Source: Mesorhizobium wenxiniae (GTDB taxonomy: Bacteria > Pseudomonadota > Alphaproteobacteria > Rhizobiales > Rhizobiaceae). Taken from it: 64,000 nt of DNA. The stretch covers positions 1-64,000 of the forward strand of contig NZ_NPKH01000028.1 in assembly GCF_002284535.1 (NCBI RefSeq). Direction: 5' to 3'. The translations under genes were made by a program, and so were the position numbers. Positions 48,181-57,458 of the stretch are shown piece after piece (positions within the stretch are counted from its first letter, which is position 1; each line of letters begins with the position of its first letter). The notes beneath the pieces are model-generated. The model was not told the DNA's origin and made no database searches. It saw nothing but the letters and a program-made list of their open reading frames with translations.

Positions 48181-48966
48181 TCAGTAAAGCGTGTTGGCGA
48201 GCGTCTCTGCGGTGCGATCGAGATCGCGGACACCGCGTCGGGCGACGACTGCGTAAGCAACTTCGCCGATCTGGAAATAGGCCGAGGAAATTTCCCCCGA
48301 GGGGGCGACGGTCGGCTGGACCACGTCGAACGTTCCGGGCCTGATCGCGAACAGCGAGACCAGTCCCAGGTCCCTTGTTTCGACAGCCATCTCGACGCTC
48401 GGGCCGAACTGCGATGGATAGATCTGCACGTCACGGACTTTCCAGTCCTTCGGCAGCGACGGCATGACGATCGCCGTGGCGGCGCGGATTTCGTCCGCAT
48501 CGTAATCAGGCGCTTCGGGCTGGGATGACATGGCCTCGCGCACGATCGTCGTCCTGTGTGCCCGGATCGCCTCCTCCAGATAGACAGGCGGCTGGGTCGA
48601 GGCGACGACTTTCGTCACCGATATCGGCCCAACGATCCCGTTCGCAAACCAGCCCGCGGCCACCAACACTGCGACCGCCGAAGCCCGCTGCAACGTGCGT
48701 AAGGCCCGACCCCGGGCCAGTCCCCGCTCCAGCCGCCGTGCTGCGTCGGCCGTTGCCGGCCGCGCCATGCTCTTGGACCCGGCAAGCGCCACGCGCAGTT
48801 CGTCGCGCGTCCTGAGGTCGGACATCACGCGAGCGGCCGCCTCCGGACGGGCGGAAAGAAACGCCTCGACCTCGATGCGGCGGGCAACGTCCAGCTGGTC
48901 GTCGACATAGGCGTCGAGGTCGGCATCGGTCACCGGGTCGCGCAGTTCGCTCATCATGGACATCAC
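48181..48966 (-). CDS. Anti-sigma factor, single-pass membrane protein
   Basis: 261 residues. N-terminal cytoplasmic part with an anti-sigma domain (VTDADLDAYVDDQLDVARRI; FLSARPEAAARVMSDLR) but without a HxxxCxxC zinc motif, a membrane helix (AVAVLVAAGWFANGIVG), and a periplasmic domain (WKVRDVQIYPSQFGPSVEMA). It holds the ECF sigma factor encoded upstream; both starts overlap by four bases. The BI-1 gene follows and may belong to the unit. Confidence 0.87.
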   Translation of the reverse strand: MMSMMSELRDPVTDADLDAYVDDQLDVARRIEVEAFLSARPEAAARVMSDLRTRDELRVALAGSKSMARPATADAARRLERGLARGRALRTLQRASAVAVLVAAGWFANGIVGPISVTKVVASTQPPVYLEEAIRAHRTTIVREAMSSQPEAPDYDADEIRAATAIVMPSLPKDWKVRDVQIYPSQFGPSVEMAVETRDLGLVSLFAIRPGTFDVVQPTVAPSGEISSAYFQIGEVAYAVVARRGVRDLDRTAETLANTLY

Positions 48967-49511
48967 GGGCCTCCCACGATCTTGAGGTGGCTTTTCGCAC
49001 GTGCCGGCAATTTGTCCTCCATCTCGCGGAGCGCCGCGCGCGCCCTGCCGATGCGCGACATCAGCGTTCCCAGCGGTACGCCGCTGGCCTCGGCCGCCTG
49101 GCTGTAGGTAAGTCCCTCGATGGCGACGAGATGCAGCGCCGAACGCTGCTCATCCGGTAATTTGAAAAAAGCTTCGCGCACCTGTGCCAGCCGGACGGAA
49201 TGCTCCTGGGGAGCCTGCACGCTGGCGTCGATAAGATATCCGGCCTGCTCGACGCGCGCCGCTTCGGACTTGCGGGACCGCAAACCGTCAATGAAAGCAT
49301 TGTGAACGATCGACAGCAGCCATGCGCGCAGGTTCCCGCCGGAGCGGAAGGTGCCGCGCCGCTCATAGGCACGCACCAGCGCGTCATGCACCAGATCCTC
49401 TGCTTCTGCGCTGTCGCGCGTCAGCGAACGCGCGTAGCGCCTCAGAGAACCAAGCTGTCCTATGATATCGAAGCGTGGCATCGACCCTCTCATGTCCTGT
49501 TTACGGAGCAT
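48963..49511 (-). CDS. ECF-family RNA polymerase sigma factor
   Basis: 182 residues. Sigma2 region LRRYARSLTRDSAEAEDLVHDA and NLRAWLLSIVHNAFIDGLRS; sigma4 region EQRSALHLVAIEGLTYSQAA and GVPLGTLMSRIGRARAALRE. Alternative starts are ATG 49493 and ATG 49481 (MPRFDIIG, behind AGAGGG), and the first 10 residues of the longest form carry no homology. The four-base overlap with the anti-sigma gene is a classic stress sigma/anti-sigma pair. Target promoter sequence not visible. Confidence 0.92.
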   Translation of the reverse strand: MLRKQDMRGSMPRFDIIGQLGSLRRYARSLTRDSAEAEDLVHDALVRAYERRGTFRSGGNLRAWLLSIVHNAFIDGLRSRKSEAARVEQAGYLIDASVQAPQEHSVRLAQVREAFFKLPDEQRSALHLVAIEGLTYSQAAEASGVPLGTLMSRIGRARAALREMEDKLPARAKSHLKIVGGP

Positions 49512-49831
49512 GGCAGGTTTTTAATCCCGCTCTTTGAGTTTTTTGCGATCCGGAAAGGTCTGGCATCAACGGTACAACGCCACCATCGCGCGTACGGCTT
49601 CTTTGTCCGCGAACGAGCAGCCCTCCCCTCAGCCGCCACAATTCGCCGCGCGGTTTTAGCCCCACCGGGGATTCGATGTTTATACCTGAATTAATTTGTG
49701 ACGCGGAAAACCGGGAAGTTGTCATCTTTCTCGGGCACTTGCCAGTTAAAGGCAGGAAACAGTCACCGCCGAATCTTCGCTTCACCGACGGCCGTTTGGG
49801 CCTGCCTTGTTCAACGAATTACCGACCCAAC
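49512..49831. other. Gap between divergent sigma and opgC genes
   Basis: 320 bp. An open plus-strand frame from 49676 leads into opgC but has no protein character, so I place the opgC start at 49832. No clear promoter or palindrome identified. Confidence 0.45.
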
Positions 49832-50986
49832 ATGACAAGCAATGTGCCAACCCAGCGGGATACCCGCATCGATGTCTTCCGCGCGCTAGCGCTACTGACG
49901 ATCTTCATCAACCATGTGCCGGGGACGATCTTCGAGTATTTCACGCACAAGAATTTCGGCTTTTCCGATTCGGCCGAAGCCTTCGTGCTGATTTCGGGGA
50001 TTGCCGTTGGGCACGCCTACGGACTGAAGTTCCGGCCGGGAAACCGGTTGCTCGTTACCCTGAAGGCCTGGCGGCGCGCCGGTGTCCTCTATGTCACCCA
50101 CGTCATGACCACGGTGGCGACGCTGGCGATCTTCTCGGCGGCTGCACTGCATTTCTCGCGGCCCGATCTTTTAAAGCTGATCAACATTCACATGATCATC
50201 GAGGACACGCCGGAAGCGCTGCTCGGCATCGCCGCGCTCGGTCATCAGATCGGCTATAACAACATTCTTTCCATGTATGCCGTCGTACTTCTGATGATGC
50301 CGCTTTTCCTGTGGATCGGCACTTTCAGCCTGCGCCTGATGCTTGCTGCGTCCGCTCTTCTCTGGCTCATCGTCGGCATTTTCCAGATCGCGCCTTCGAA
50401 TTTTCCCGGCGACGGGTTCTGGTTCCTGAACCCGCTCTCCTGGCAGTTTCTGTTCGTTATCGGGATCGCCGGCATGCTGCACGTCAAGCGGGGCGGCGAA
50501 ATCCGCTTCAACTGGATGATGGCGAGCGCGGCCCTCGGGTATCTGGTCGGCGCGCTGATTTGGGTGCGGCTGCCGCTGTGGGGCATGGAAACGGCCTCCG
50601 GCCTGCCTACCGTGCTGACCGGCTTCGACAAGACATTCCTTTCGCTGTCGCGGCTCATGCACATTCTGGCGATCGCCTATCTGATCGTGGCGATCCCGGC
50701 GCTTTCCAACCTGGCGAAGACCGGGCCCGGACACCCGTTCGCGGTTCTCGGCAAGCATTCGCTGCCGGTCTTCATCGCCGGAACGATCCTCGCCATGATC
50801 GCGCAGGTCATGAAGGTCGTCAGCCCGGGCGGGCTCCTCTACGACGCGATCCTGATCTCGACAGGCATCGCGCTGCAGTTCGGCTTCGCCTATTACCTCG
50901 AATGGCTGCCGCGGATCGGTTGGGGAGGCAAGAAGCAGCAACCTGTCGCCGCCTTACCGTCTGCTGCCCTCAAGCTGGCGTCATAG
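49832..50986 (+). CDS. opgC: OpgC family protein (osmoregulated periplasmic glucan succinyltransferase-like)
   Basis: 384 residues from ATG 49832 (MTSNVPTQRDTRIDVFRALA). About ten membrane segments. OpgC/acyltransferase-3-like opening TRIDVFRALALLTIFINHVP then FGFSDSAEAFVLISGIAVGH, and later LHVKRGGEIRFNWMMASAAL. In rhizobia OpgC adds succinyl groups to cyclic periplasmic glucans on the outer face of the inner membrane. The glucan synthase is not nearby. An alternative is a more general acyltransferase. Confidence 0.85.
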   Translation: MTSNVPTQRDTRIDVFRALALLTIFINHVPGTIFEYFTHKNFGFSDSAEAFVLISGIAVGHAYGLKFRPGNRLLVTLKAWRRAGVLYVTHVMTTVATLAIFSAAALHFSRPDLLKLINIHMIIEDTPEALLGIAALGHQIGYNNILSMYAVVLLMMPLFLWIGTFSLRLMLAASALLWLIVGIFQIAPSNFPGDGFWFLNPLSWQFLFVIGIAGMLHVKRGGEIRFNWMMASAALGYLVGALIWVRLPLWGMETASGLPTVLTGFDKTFLSLSRLMHILAIAYLIVAIPALSNLAKTGPGHPFAVLGKHSLPVFIAGTILAMIAQVMKVVSPGGLLYDAILISTGIALQFGFAYYLEWLPRIGWGGKKQQPVAALPSAALKLAS

Positions 50987-51165
50987 AACGGCGTCGACGA
51001 GCCGTGCCGTCAAGCTTTCGCCGCGTGCGAGCCTTTCCTCAAGGCATGCTATGGATTTCTGCGTCCTATCTCCTGGTTTGGCGGTTTTCAGCCTGGTGCA
51101 AATGAAACCGCTGGCGCAGCACAGCCGATTTGCGTATCACTCCGCCGCCAACGGAAACCGCGCCG

Positions 51166-52350
51166 ATGTTCGAAGACCTCCAGCCTGCCCCAGCCGACAA
51201 GATCCTTGCCTTGATCGGCCTCTATCGCGCCGATCCCCGCCCCGGCAAGGTCGACCTCGGCGTCGGCGTCTACAAGGATCGCGATGGCAAGACGCCGGTG
51301 ATGCGCGCCGTGCGCGAAGCCGAAAAGCGACTGCTGCAGAGCCGGGACACCATGACCTATCTCGGCCTTGCGGGCGATACCGGCTTCAACACAGCGATGT
51401 CGGGGCTGGTCTTTGGCCCTGCGGCCGAGTTTTCGCGCATCCGCGCGGCGCAGGCACCCGGCGGCTCCGGCGCGCTGCGGCTGGTGGCCGAACTGCTCAA
51501 GAGGACGCGATCCGACGCGACGATCTGGCTGTCGGACCCGACATGGCCGAACCACATGCCGGTGATGCGCGCCGCCGGCTTGGAGATACGCGAATATTCC
51601 TACTTCGACGCTGCATCAGGTGCTGTTCGCTTCGCCGACATGATGAGCGCGCTGGCGACCGCCAAGAGCGGCGACGTGGTGCTGCTGCATGGTTGCTGCC
51701 ACAACCCGACAGGAGCCAATCTGGACACCGCGCAGTGGGCCGAAATAGCCGACCTGGTTATCGAGCGCGGCCTGCTGCCTTTTGTCGACATTGCCTATCA
51801 AGGCTTTGGCGAGGGGCTGGACGCGGACGCCACCGGCTTGCGCCTGCTGGCTGAAAAAGTTCCGGAAATGGTCGTTGCTTCGAGTTGCTCCAAGAATTTC
51901 GCCGTGTATCGTGACCGTGTCGGCGCGGCCATGATCCTGGCTAAAGACAGCGCGCAGGCGGATGTCGCAATGAGCCAGATGCTGTCGGCGGCGCGCGCTA
52001 TGTACTCGATGCCGCCGGACCACGGCGCGGCCGCGGTGCGCATCGTGCTTGAAGACGCCACACTGCGCGCCGACTGGGAAGCGGAGCTAGAGGAGATGCG
52101 CCTGCGCATGCTGCGGCTTCGTGTGCAGTTCGCCGAAGCGCTGCGGCGGCAGTCCAATTCCGATCGCTTCGATTTCGTCGCCAGCCATCGCGGCATGTTT
52201 TCCCGGCTTGGCCTGTCCGAAGCGCAGGTCGAGCGGCTGCGGGCCGAGCACGGTGTCTATATGGTCGGCGACAGCCGCATCAACGTCGCCGGCCTGCCGG
52301 AGGACGGCATGGACGCGCCCGCCAAGGCGATCGTCTCAGTGCTCGATTGA
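51166..52350 (+). CDS. Aromatic/aspartate aminotransferase (class I)
   Basis: 394 residues from ATG 51166 (MFEDLQPAPADKILALIGLY). Fold-type I PLP enzyme: KVDLGVGVYKDRDGKTPVMR, WLSDPTWPNHMPV, LLHGCCHNPTGANL (N of the NPTG loop), and the PLP Lys in ASSCSKNFAVYRDR. The final Arg binding the substrate carboxylate is in the GDSRINVAGL segment. This subgroup (TyrB/AspC) transfers amino groups between aspartate or aromatic amino acids and 2-oxoglutarate. Exact substrate range cannot be read from sequence alone. Confidence 0.93.
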   Translation: MFEDLQPAPADKILALIGLYRADPRPGKVDLGVGVYKDRDGKTPVMRAVREAEKRLLQSRDTMTYLGLAGDTGFNTAMSGLVFGPAAEFSRIRAAQAPGGSGALRLVAELLKRTRSDATIWLSDPTWPNHMPVMRAAGLEIREYSYFDAASGAVRFADMMSALATAKSGDVVLLHGCCHNPTGANLDTAQWAEIADLVIERGLLPFVDIAYQGFGEGLDADATGLRLLAEKVPEMVVASSCSKNFAVYRDRVGAAMILAKDSAQADVAMSQMLSAARAMYSMPPDHGAAAVRIVLEDATLRADWEAELEEMRLRMLRLRVQFAEALRRQSNSDRFDFVASHRGMFSRLGLSEAQVERLRAEHGVYMVGDSRINVAGLPEDGMDAPAKAIVSVLD

Positions 52351-52436
52351 GCCGACCGTCGCTGGCAACTGTGGACAATGCGCCCTTGCCGGGTGACAGC
52401 ATTGGCTGAGGGATCGCTGCACGATAGCGTCGACAG

Positions 52437-53261
52437 ATGAAACCTTCGAACGACATTTCCCGGCTGATCGAGATTATGGCGGCGCTGCGTGCGCCGGAAA
52501 CCGGCTGCCCGTGGGATATCGAGCAGGATTTCTCAACCATCGCGCCCTACACGATCGAGGAAGCCTACGAGGTGGCGGACGCGATCGCGCGCGGCGACCT
52601 GGACGATCTGCGCGACGAGCTCGGCGACCTCCTGCTGCAGGTCGTCTACCATGCGCAGATGGCCGAGGAGGCCGGTGAATTCGCCTTTGACGACGTGGTC
52701 CAGACCATTACCACAAAAATGATCCGCCGCCATCCGCATGTCTTCGGCGACGAGAAGGCGCGCAGCGCCGGCATGGCCAAGGGCATGTGGGAGAAGATCA
52801 AGACCGAGGAAAAAGCGGAAAAGCGAAACGCCCGCCTCGCCCGCGGGCACGATCCTGAGGATCATGGCAATGGTTTTCTGGACAGCGTACCGGTCGCCCT
52901 GCCCGCGTTGACCCGGGCACTCAAGCTGCAGGAGAAGGCGGCCCGCGTCGGCTTCGACTGGAGCGAGGCCACGCCGATCCTCGACAAGATCGAGGAAGAG
53001 ATCGGCGAGTTGCGCCAGGCCCTTGCCAAGGGCGATACAGCTTCGATCAAGGACGAGTTCGGCGACATGCTGTTTGCCGTCGTCAATCTCGGGCGTCATC
53101 TCAAGGTTGATTCCGAAGCGGCGCTCAGCGGGACCAACGAGAAATTCCGGTCGCGGTTCCGCTATGTCGAGCAAGCGCTGGAAGCGTCCGGAGACACGCT
53201 GGAAAGGGCGACGCTCGACGAGATGGAGGCGCTTTGGCAGCAAGCCAAAAGCGCGAAGTAA
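52437..53261 (+). CDS. mazG: Nucleoside triphosphate pyrophosphohydrolase MazG
   Basis: 274 residues with two MazG repeats. First: PETGCPWDIEQDFSTIAPYT, EEAYEVADAIARGDLDDLRD-ELGD (EExxE-12-28-ExxD). Second: ILDKIEEEIGELRQALAK then DEFGDMLFAVVNLGRHL. It removes aberrant NTPs and lowers (p)ppGpp-related pools. Convergent with hflX, six bases apart. Confidence 0.95.
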   Translation: MKPSNDISRLIEIMAALRAPETGCPWDIEQDFSTIAPYTIEEAYEVADAIARGDLDDLRDELGDLLLQVVYHAQMAEEAGEFAFDDVVQTITTKMIRRHPHVFGDEKARSAGMAKGMWEKIKTEEKAEKRNARLARGHDPEDHGNGFLDSVPVALPALTRALKLQEKAARVGFDWSEATPILDKIEEEIGELRQALAKGDTASIKDEFGDMLFAVVNLGRHLKVDSEAALSGTNEKFRSRFRYVEQALEASGDTLERATLDEMEALWQQAKSAK

Positions 53262-53267
53262 CAGAAA

Positions 53268-54659
53268 TTATCCGTTGTTTTTACGATGCAATCTGGTTTC
53301 TATCTCTTCGTGTGCGCTTCGCGTCGCTTTGAGCGACACGGTTATACCGCCATCGTCATTGTCGGTGCGCGTGACGACGTCGCCATTGCGGTAGAGCCAG
53401 TCGACGAACCCAAGCTGGTCAGGCTTGAGCGTGACGGTCAGCGTTTCCAGTTCGCCTGAAACTCTTGTCTCCATGATCGCCTTCAGCACATCGATGCCCT
53501 CGCCGGTGGCGGCCGATATGGCAATCGGCGGCGCCTTGTTGCCGTCGATGCCGTCGGCGAGCAATCGCGCCCGGTTGCCTTCATCGAGCCGGTCGATCTT
53601 GTTCCACACTTCGATGACGCGCTTGCTGTCGCCGGCATCGACGCTGAGATCGGCGAGGATGCGCTCGACATCCTCGGCCTGGGCGGCCGTATCGGGGTCC
53701 GAAATATCGCGCAGATGGATGACGAGATCGGCCTCGACCACCTCTTCCAGCGTTGCCCGGAAGGCCGCGATCAGATGCGTCGGCAGGTCCGAAATGAAAC
53801 CGACGGTGTCCGAAAGGATGACCGGCGTGCCGTGCGGCAGTCGCACCCGACGCAGTGTCGGGTCGAGCGTGGCAAACAGCATGTCCTCGGCCAGCACCTC
53901 TGCTCCGGTCAGCCTGTTGAACAGCGTCGACTTGCCGGCGTTGGTATAGCCGACGATCGCCACAACCGGGAACGGCACCTTCTTGCGCTTGGCGCGGTGG
54001 AGATCGCGGGTCCGCCGCACTGTTTCCAGCTCGTGCTTCAGCTTGTTGATCTTGTCCTGCAGGACACGGCGGTCCGACTCGATCTGCGTTTCGCCAGGAC
54101 CGCCAAGGAAACCGGCGCCGCCGCGCTGGCGCTCGAGGTGGGTCCAGCTTCGCACGAGCCGGCCCTTCTGATAGTTGAGGTGCGCAAGATCGACCTGCAG
54201 CGTACCTTCCTTGGTGCGCGCGCGCTCGCCGAAAATCTCCAGGATCAGCCCGGTGCGATCCAGGACCTTGGCGTTCAATTCTTTTTCCAGATTGCGTTGC
54301 TGCACCGGCGTCAACGGATGGTCGACAATAACCAGTTCGGCACGGCCCTCTTTGACGATCTCGGCGAACTCCGCGACCTTGCCGCTGCCGAGCAAGGTCG
54401 CAGGCCGCGGATCATTGACGGTCACCACCGCGGTATGGATCGGGTCGAGGTCAATGGCTTGGGCAAGACCAACCGCTTCGTCGTGGCGGGCCTCGGCGGA
54501 ACGCATCAGGCGCGGACGATTGGTGTCTTCGTCGCCGCGCGGCTGGCGGGTAAGCACCGGCACGATGACCACGGCCCGGGTCGGGCCTTCGGCTTCCGTC
54601 CCCGGCTGATATGCTGGTTTTTCGCGAACGCTGCGGTCCGCGTCTTTCTTACGTGCCAA
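53268..54659 (-). CDS. hflX: GTPase HflX, ribosome-associated
   Basis: 463 residues. N-terminal HflX domain (EAVGLAQAIDLDPIHTAVVT; DHPLTPVQQRNLEKELNAKV; GPGETQIESDRRVLQDKINK), then the G domain with GYTNAGKSTLFNRLTG, DTVGFISDLPTHL and NKIDRLDEG. HflX splits stalled 70S ribosomes after heat or antibiotic stress. Its ATG directly abuts the hfq stop codon (no spacer), a conserved arrangement. Confidence 0.96.
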   Translation of the reverse strand: MARKKDADRSVREKPAYQPGTEAEGPTRAVVIVPVLTRQPRGDEDTNRPRLMRSAEARHDEAVGLAQAIDLDPIHTAVVTVNDPRPATLLGSGKVAEFAEIVKEGRAELVIVDHPLTPVQQRNLEKELNAKVLDRTGLILEIFGERARTKEGTLQVDLAHLNYQKGRLVRSWTHLERQRGGAGFLGGPGETQIESDRRVLQDKINKLKHELETVRRTRDLHRAKRKKVPFPVVAIVGYTNAGKSTLFNRLTGAEVLAEDMLFATLDPTLRRVRLPHGTPVILSDTVGFISDLPTHLIAAFRATLEEVVEADLVIHLRDISDPDTAAQAEDVERILADLSVDAGDSKRVIEVWNKIDRLDEGNRARLLADGIDGNKAPPIAISAATGEGIDVLKAIMETRVSGELETLTVTLKPDQLGFVDWLYRNGDVVTRTDNDDGGITVSLKATRSAHEEIETRLHRKNNG

Positions 54660-54905
54660 TCAGGCGCCCTGGCTTTCCTCGCCATCGAACATCTGAACCG
54701 GCTGGCTCGGCATGATCGTGGAAATGGCGTGCTTGTAGACGAGCTGGGAATGGCCGTCTCGACGCAGCAGAACACAGAAATTGTCGAACGAAGTAACCAC
54801 ACCGGTCAGCTTCACGCCGTTGATGAGAAAGATGGTGAGTGGGTTTTTGCTTTTGCGAACTGAATTCAGGAACAGGTCCTGAAGATTTTGCGATCGTTCC
54901 GCCAT
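54660..54905 (-). CDS. hfq: RNA chaperone Hfq
   Basis: 81 residues from ATG 54905 (MAERSQNLQDLFLNSVRKSK); an extension to 54941 is unlikely. Sm1 motif LTIFLINGVKLTGVVTSFDN, Sm2 YKHAISTIMPS. Hfq hexamers pair small RNAs with mRNA targets. Precedes hflX with no gap; transcription from one promoter is expected. Confidence 0.97.
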   Translation of the reverse strand: MAERSQNLQDLFLNSVRKSKNPLTIFLINGVKLTGVVTSFDNFCVLLRRDGHSQLVYKHAISTIMPSQPVQMFDGEESQGA

Positions 54906-55050
54906 TGTTCTTGTCTTTCGCCGATCCCCTTCGGTTTGCACCTCAATGCGCCAAATTACCCGGCACGTGTCAAGCGCGCAAACACCATCTTGCCGTCAAT
55001 AACGACAAGCAGAACGAGATATATTGATGTTCATTCCACCTGTGCGGTTA

Positions 55051-55914
55051 TCAGGCTGGACTTTTTTCCGCAACGTCAAAAAAGGCTTGCCGCAAGGAAA
55101 GTGTTATCGAGCCCGGATGGCCATTGGCGACGGGAGCGCCGTCGATCGCCACGATCGGCATGGCGATGGTGGTCGCGGAGCTGATGAAAACCTCGCGCGC
55201 AGCCTTGGCCTCGGCGACCGAAAAGCCGCGCTCCTCGATCTTCAGGCCGAGCTTGGCGGCCACTTCGAACAGCGTGGTGCGGGTGATGCCGCGCAGGATG
55301 CCGTGCTCGGCCGGACGCGTCACCAGCACACCATCCCTGGTGATGATCCAGGCGTTCGACGATCCACCTTCCTTGACGGTGCCGTCGGCATCGACGAACC
55401 AGGCTTCCTGGGCGCCGGCTTCCTTGGCCTTCTGCTTGGCGAGCACATTTGGCAGCAGGCCGACCGACTTGATATCGACCCGATCCCAACGATTCTCCGG
55501 CACGGTGATAACCTTGATTCCGCTTTCGGCTCTCTTCGCGGCAGCAGCGGGGTCGGCTTTCCTGGCGGTCACCACCAGCGACGGCTTCGTGCCCGCCGCC
55601 GGGAAAATAAAGTCACGACTGGCGACGCCACGCGTCACCTGAAGATAGACCAGGCCATCGGTGACATGGTTGCGGCGAACCACCTCACGCATAATAATCG
55701 GCAACACGCCCCGCGTGACCGGCCAGTCGATCGACAATTCGGTCAGCGAGCGGTTTAGCCGTCCGAGATGGCGAGGCATATCAACGATGAAGCCGCGCGC
55801 TACCTCGCAGACCTCGTAGACGCCATCGGCGAACTGATAACCACGGTCCTCGACATGCACGAAGGCATCGGCGTGAGCGACATAGCGCCCGTTCACATAG
55901 GCAATGCGCGGCAT
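55051..55914 (-). CDS. dat: D-amino-acid transaminase
   Basis: 287 residues, fold-type IV PLP enzyme: VHVEDRGYQFADGVYEVCEV, VYLQVTRGVASRDFIFP, PLP Lys in VDIKSVGLLPNVLAKQKA, EGGSSNAWIITRDGVLVTRP and GITRTTLFEVAAKLGL. D-amino-acid aminotransferase makes D-Glu or D-Ala for cell wall. The branched-chain subgroup is less likely because of the VTRG region. Upstream of hfq on the same strand, downstream of ntrX. Confidence 0.9.
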   Translation of the reverse strand: MPRIAYVNGRYVAHADAFVHVEDRGYQFADGVYEVCEVARGFIVDMPRHLGRLNRSLTELSIDWPVTRGVLPIIMREVVRRNHVTDGLVYLQVTRGVASRDFIFPAAGTKPSLVVTARKADPAAAAKRAESGIKVITVPENRWDRVDIKSVGLLPNVLAKQKAKEAGAQEAWFVDADGTVKEGGSSNAWIITRDGVLVTRPAEHGILRGITRTTLFEVAAKLGLKIEERGFSVAEAKAAREVFISSATTIAMPIVAIDGAPVANGHPGSITLSLRQAFFDVAEKSPA

Positions 55915-55935
55915 GAGGTCACCCTGGAGAAGTCA

Positions 55936-56046
55936 GCGCATGACCCCGAAAATCGATTTCGATTTTCGGGGTCATGCGCAAAAATCAAAATGCTACAGCG
56001 TCCTTTGAGCGTCCCAAAAGACCCGCGGCGCTGCAGCGCTTTCTTA
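55936..56046. repeat. RIME-like element with a 21-bp perfect palindrome
   Basis: Starting at 55936, GCGCATGACCCCGAAAATCG and one more base pair perfectly with the end at 55979 around TT in the centre (arms 21 bp). A second palindromic block follows (GCGTCCTTTGAGCG ... AAGACCCGCGGCGCTGCAGCGC). The same two-part layout appears at 10270 and in part at 59858 and 63753. It separates ntrX from dat. Confidence 0.75.
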
Positions 56047-56096
56047 TGCGATTCCGCCGGCGCCGTAACCGATAATTGCGTAGGCCATGATGGAAA

Positions 56097-57458
56097 TCAG
56101 ACGCCCAGCGACTTCAGCTTGCGGTGAAGCGCCGAGCGTTCCATGCCGATGAACTCGGCCGTTTTCGAGATGTTGCCGCCAAAACGATTGATCTGGGCGA
56201 TCAGATAGTCCTTCTCGAATTGTTCGCGCGCTTCACGCAACGGCAGCGCCATGATGTGCTGATCGGATTGGTTTGGCGTGCGCGGCATGACATCGCCGAT
56301 CTCGGCAGGCAAAAGATCGGCGGTGATCGGTGCATCGATATCGTCGCCGCGCGCCAGGATCATCAGTCGCTCGACGTTGTTGCGCAACTGGCGGACGTTG
56401 CCTGGCCAGTTGTGCGCCTGCAGCACCGCCAGCGCGTCGTCGCCGATGCGCCGCGGCCGGATACCGGCCTGGCGGGCGATCTGTTTCATGAAATTGTCGA
56501 CAAGATAGGGGATGTCCTCCCGCCGCTCGGCCAATCCCGGCACCATGACCGGAACCACCGCCAGACGGTGATAGAGATCCTCCCGGAAACGACCGTCCGC
56601 GATCATCGCCTCCAGGTTCTGCGAGGTCGAAGAAATGATTCGGACATCGACCTTGACCCGTTTGGTGCCTCCTACCCGCTCGAACTGCTGTTCGACCAGC
56701 ACGCGCAGAATCTTGTTTTGCGTTTCGCGCGGCATGTCGGCCACTTCGTCGATGTAGAGAATGCCGCGATGGGCTTCCTCAAGCGCGCCGACCTTGCGTT
56801 CGACACCGTTGGATTCGGTACCGAACAGCTCGACCTCCATGCGTTCGGGCGTGATGTTGGCAGCGCTCAGCGTGACAAATGGTGCGCTCTTGCGCGCCGA
56901 CAGCGTGTGGATGGCGCGAGCCGCGAGTTCCTTGCCCGACCCGGACGGGCCGATGATCATGACGCGGCTGTTGGTCGGCGCAACGCGCTCGATGGTCTGG
57001 CGCAACTGGCTCATCGCCGACGACATGCCGATCAGGTCGAAGGTTTCGCCGCTGCGCAGCTTGAGATCAGAAACCTCGCGTCTGAGTTTCGAGGTTTCAA
57101 TCGCACGTTCGGCGATGAGAATCAGCCTGTCGGCCTTGAACGGTTTCTCGATAAAGTCATAGGCGCCGCGGCGGATGGCCGAGACCGCCGTCTCGATGTT
57201 GCCGTGGCCCGAGATCATCACCACAGGCAAGCTCGGATGCATCGTCTTGATCTCGTCCAGCAACGCCAGTCCGTCCAGACGTGAGCCTTGCAGCCAGATA
57301 TCAAGGAAAATCAGCCTCGGCGCCCGGTCGGCTACCGCCGCCAGGGCGCTGTCGGCATCGAATGCCGTGCGGGTTTCGTGACCTTCGTCGCTTAGGATAC
57401 CGGCGACGAGTTCACGGATGTCTTCCTCGTCATCGACGATGAGAATGTCAGACGCCAT
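56097..57458 (-). CDS. ntrX: Response regulator NtrX
   Basis: 453 residues. Receiver domain (ILIVDDEEDIRELVAGILSD; phosphoacceptor in LIFLDIWLQGSRLDG), AAA+ domain with Walker A GPSGSGKE and Walker B ILYIDEVADMP, and C-terminal Fis-type HTH (ISKTAEFIGMERSALHRKLK). The GAFTGA loop that contacts sigma-54 is replaced (NGVERKVGALEEAHRG), as in other alphaproteobacterial NtrX proteins, which points to sigma-54-independent action. Pairs with NtrY; ends overlap by 11 bp. Confidence 0.96.
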   Translation of the reverse strand: MASDILIVDDEEDIRELVAGILSDEGHETRTAFDADSALAAVADRAPRLIFLDIWLQGSRLDGLALLDEIKTMHPSLPVVMISGHGNIETAVSAIRRGAYDFIEKPFKADRLILIAERAIETSKLRREVSDLKLRSGETFDLIGMSSAMSQLRQTIERVAPTNSRVMIIGPSGSGKELAARAIHTLSARKSAPFVTLSAANITPERMEVELFGTESNGVERKVGALEEAHRGILYIDEVADMPRETQNKILRVLVEQQFERVGGTKRVKVDVRIISSTSQNLEAMIADGRFREDLYHRLAVVPVMVPGLAERREDIPYLVDNFMKQIARQAGIRPRRIGDDALAVLQAHNWPGNVRQLRNNVERLMILARGDDIDAPITADLLPAEIGDVMPRTPNQSDQHIMALPLREAREQFEKDYLIAQINRFGGNISKTAEFIGMERSALHRKLKSLGV

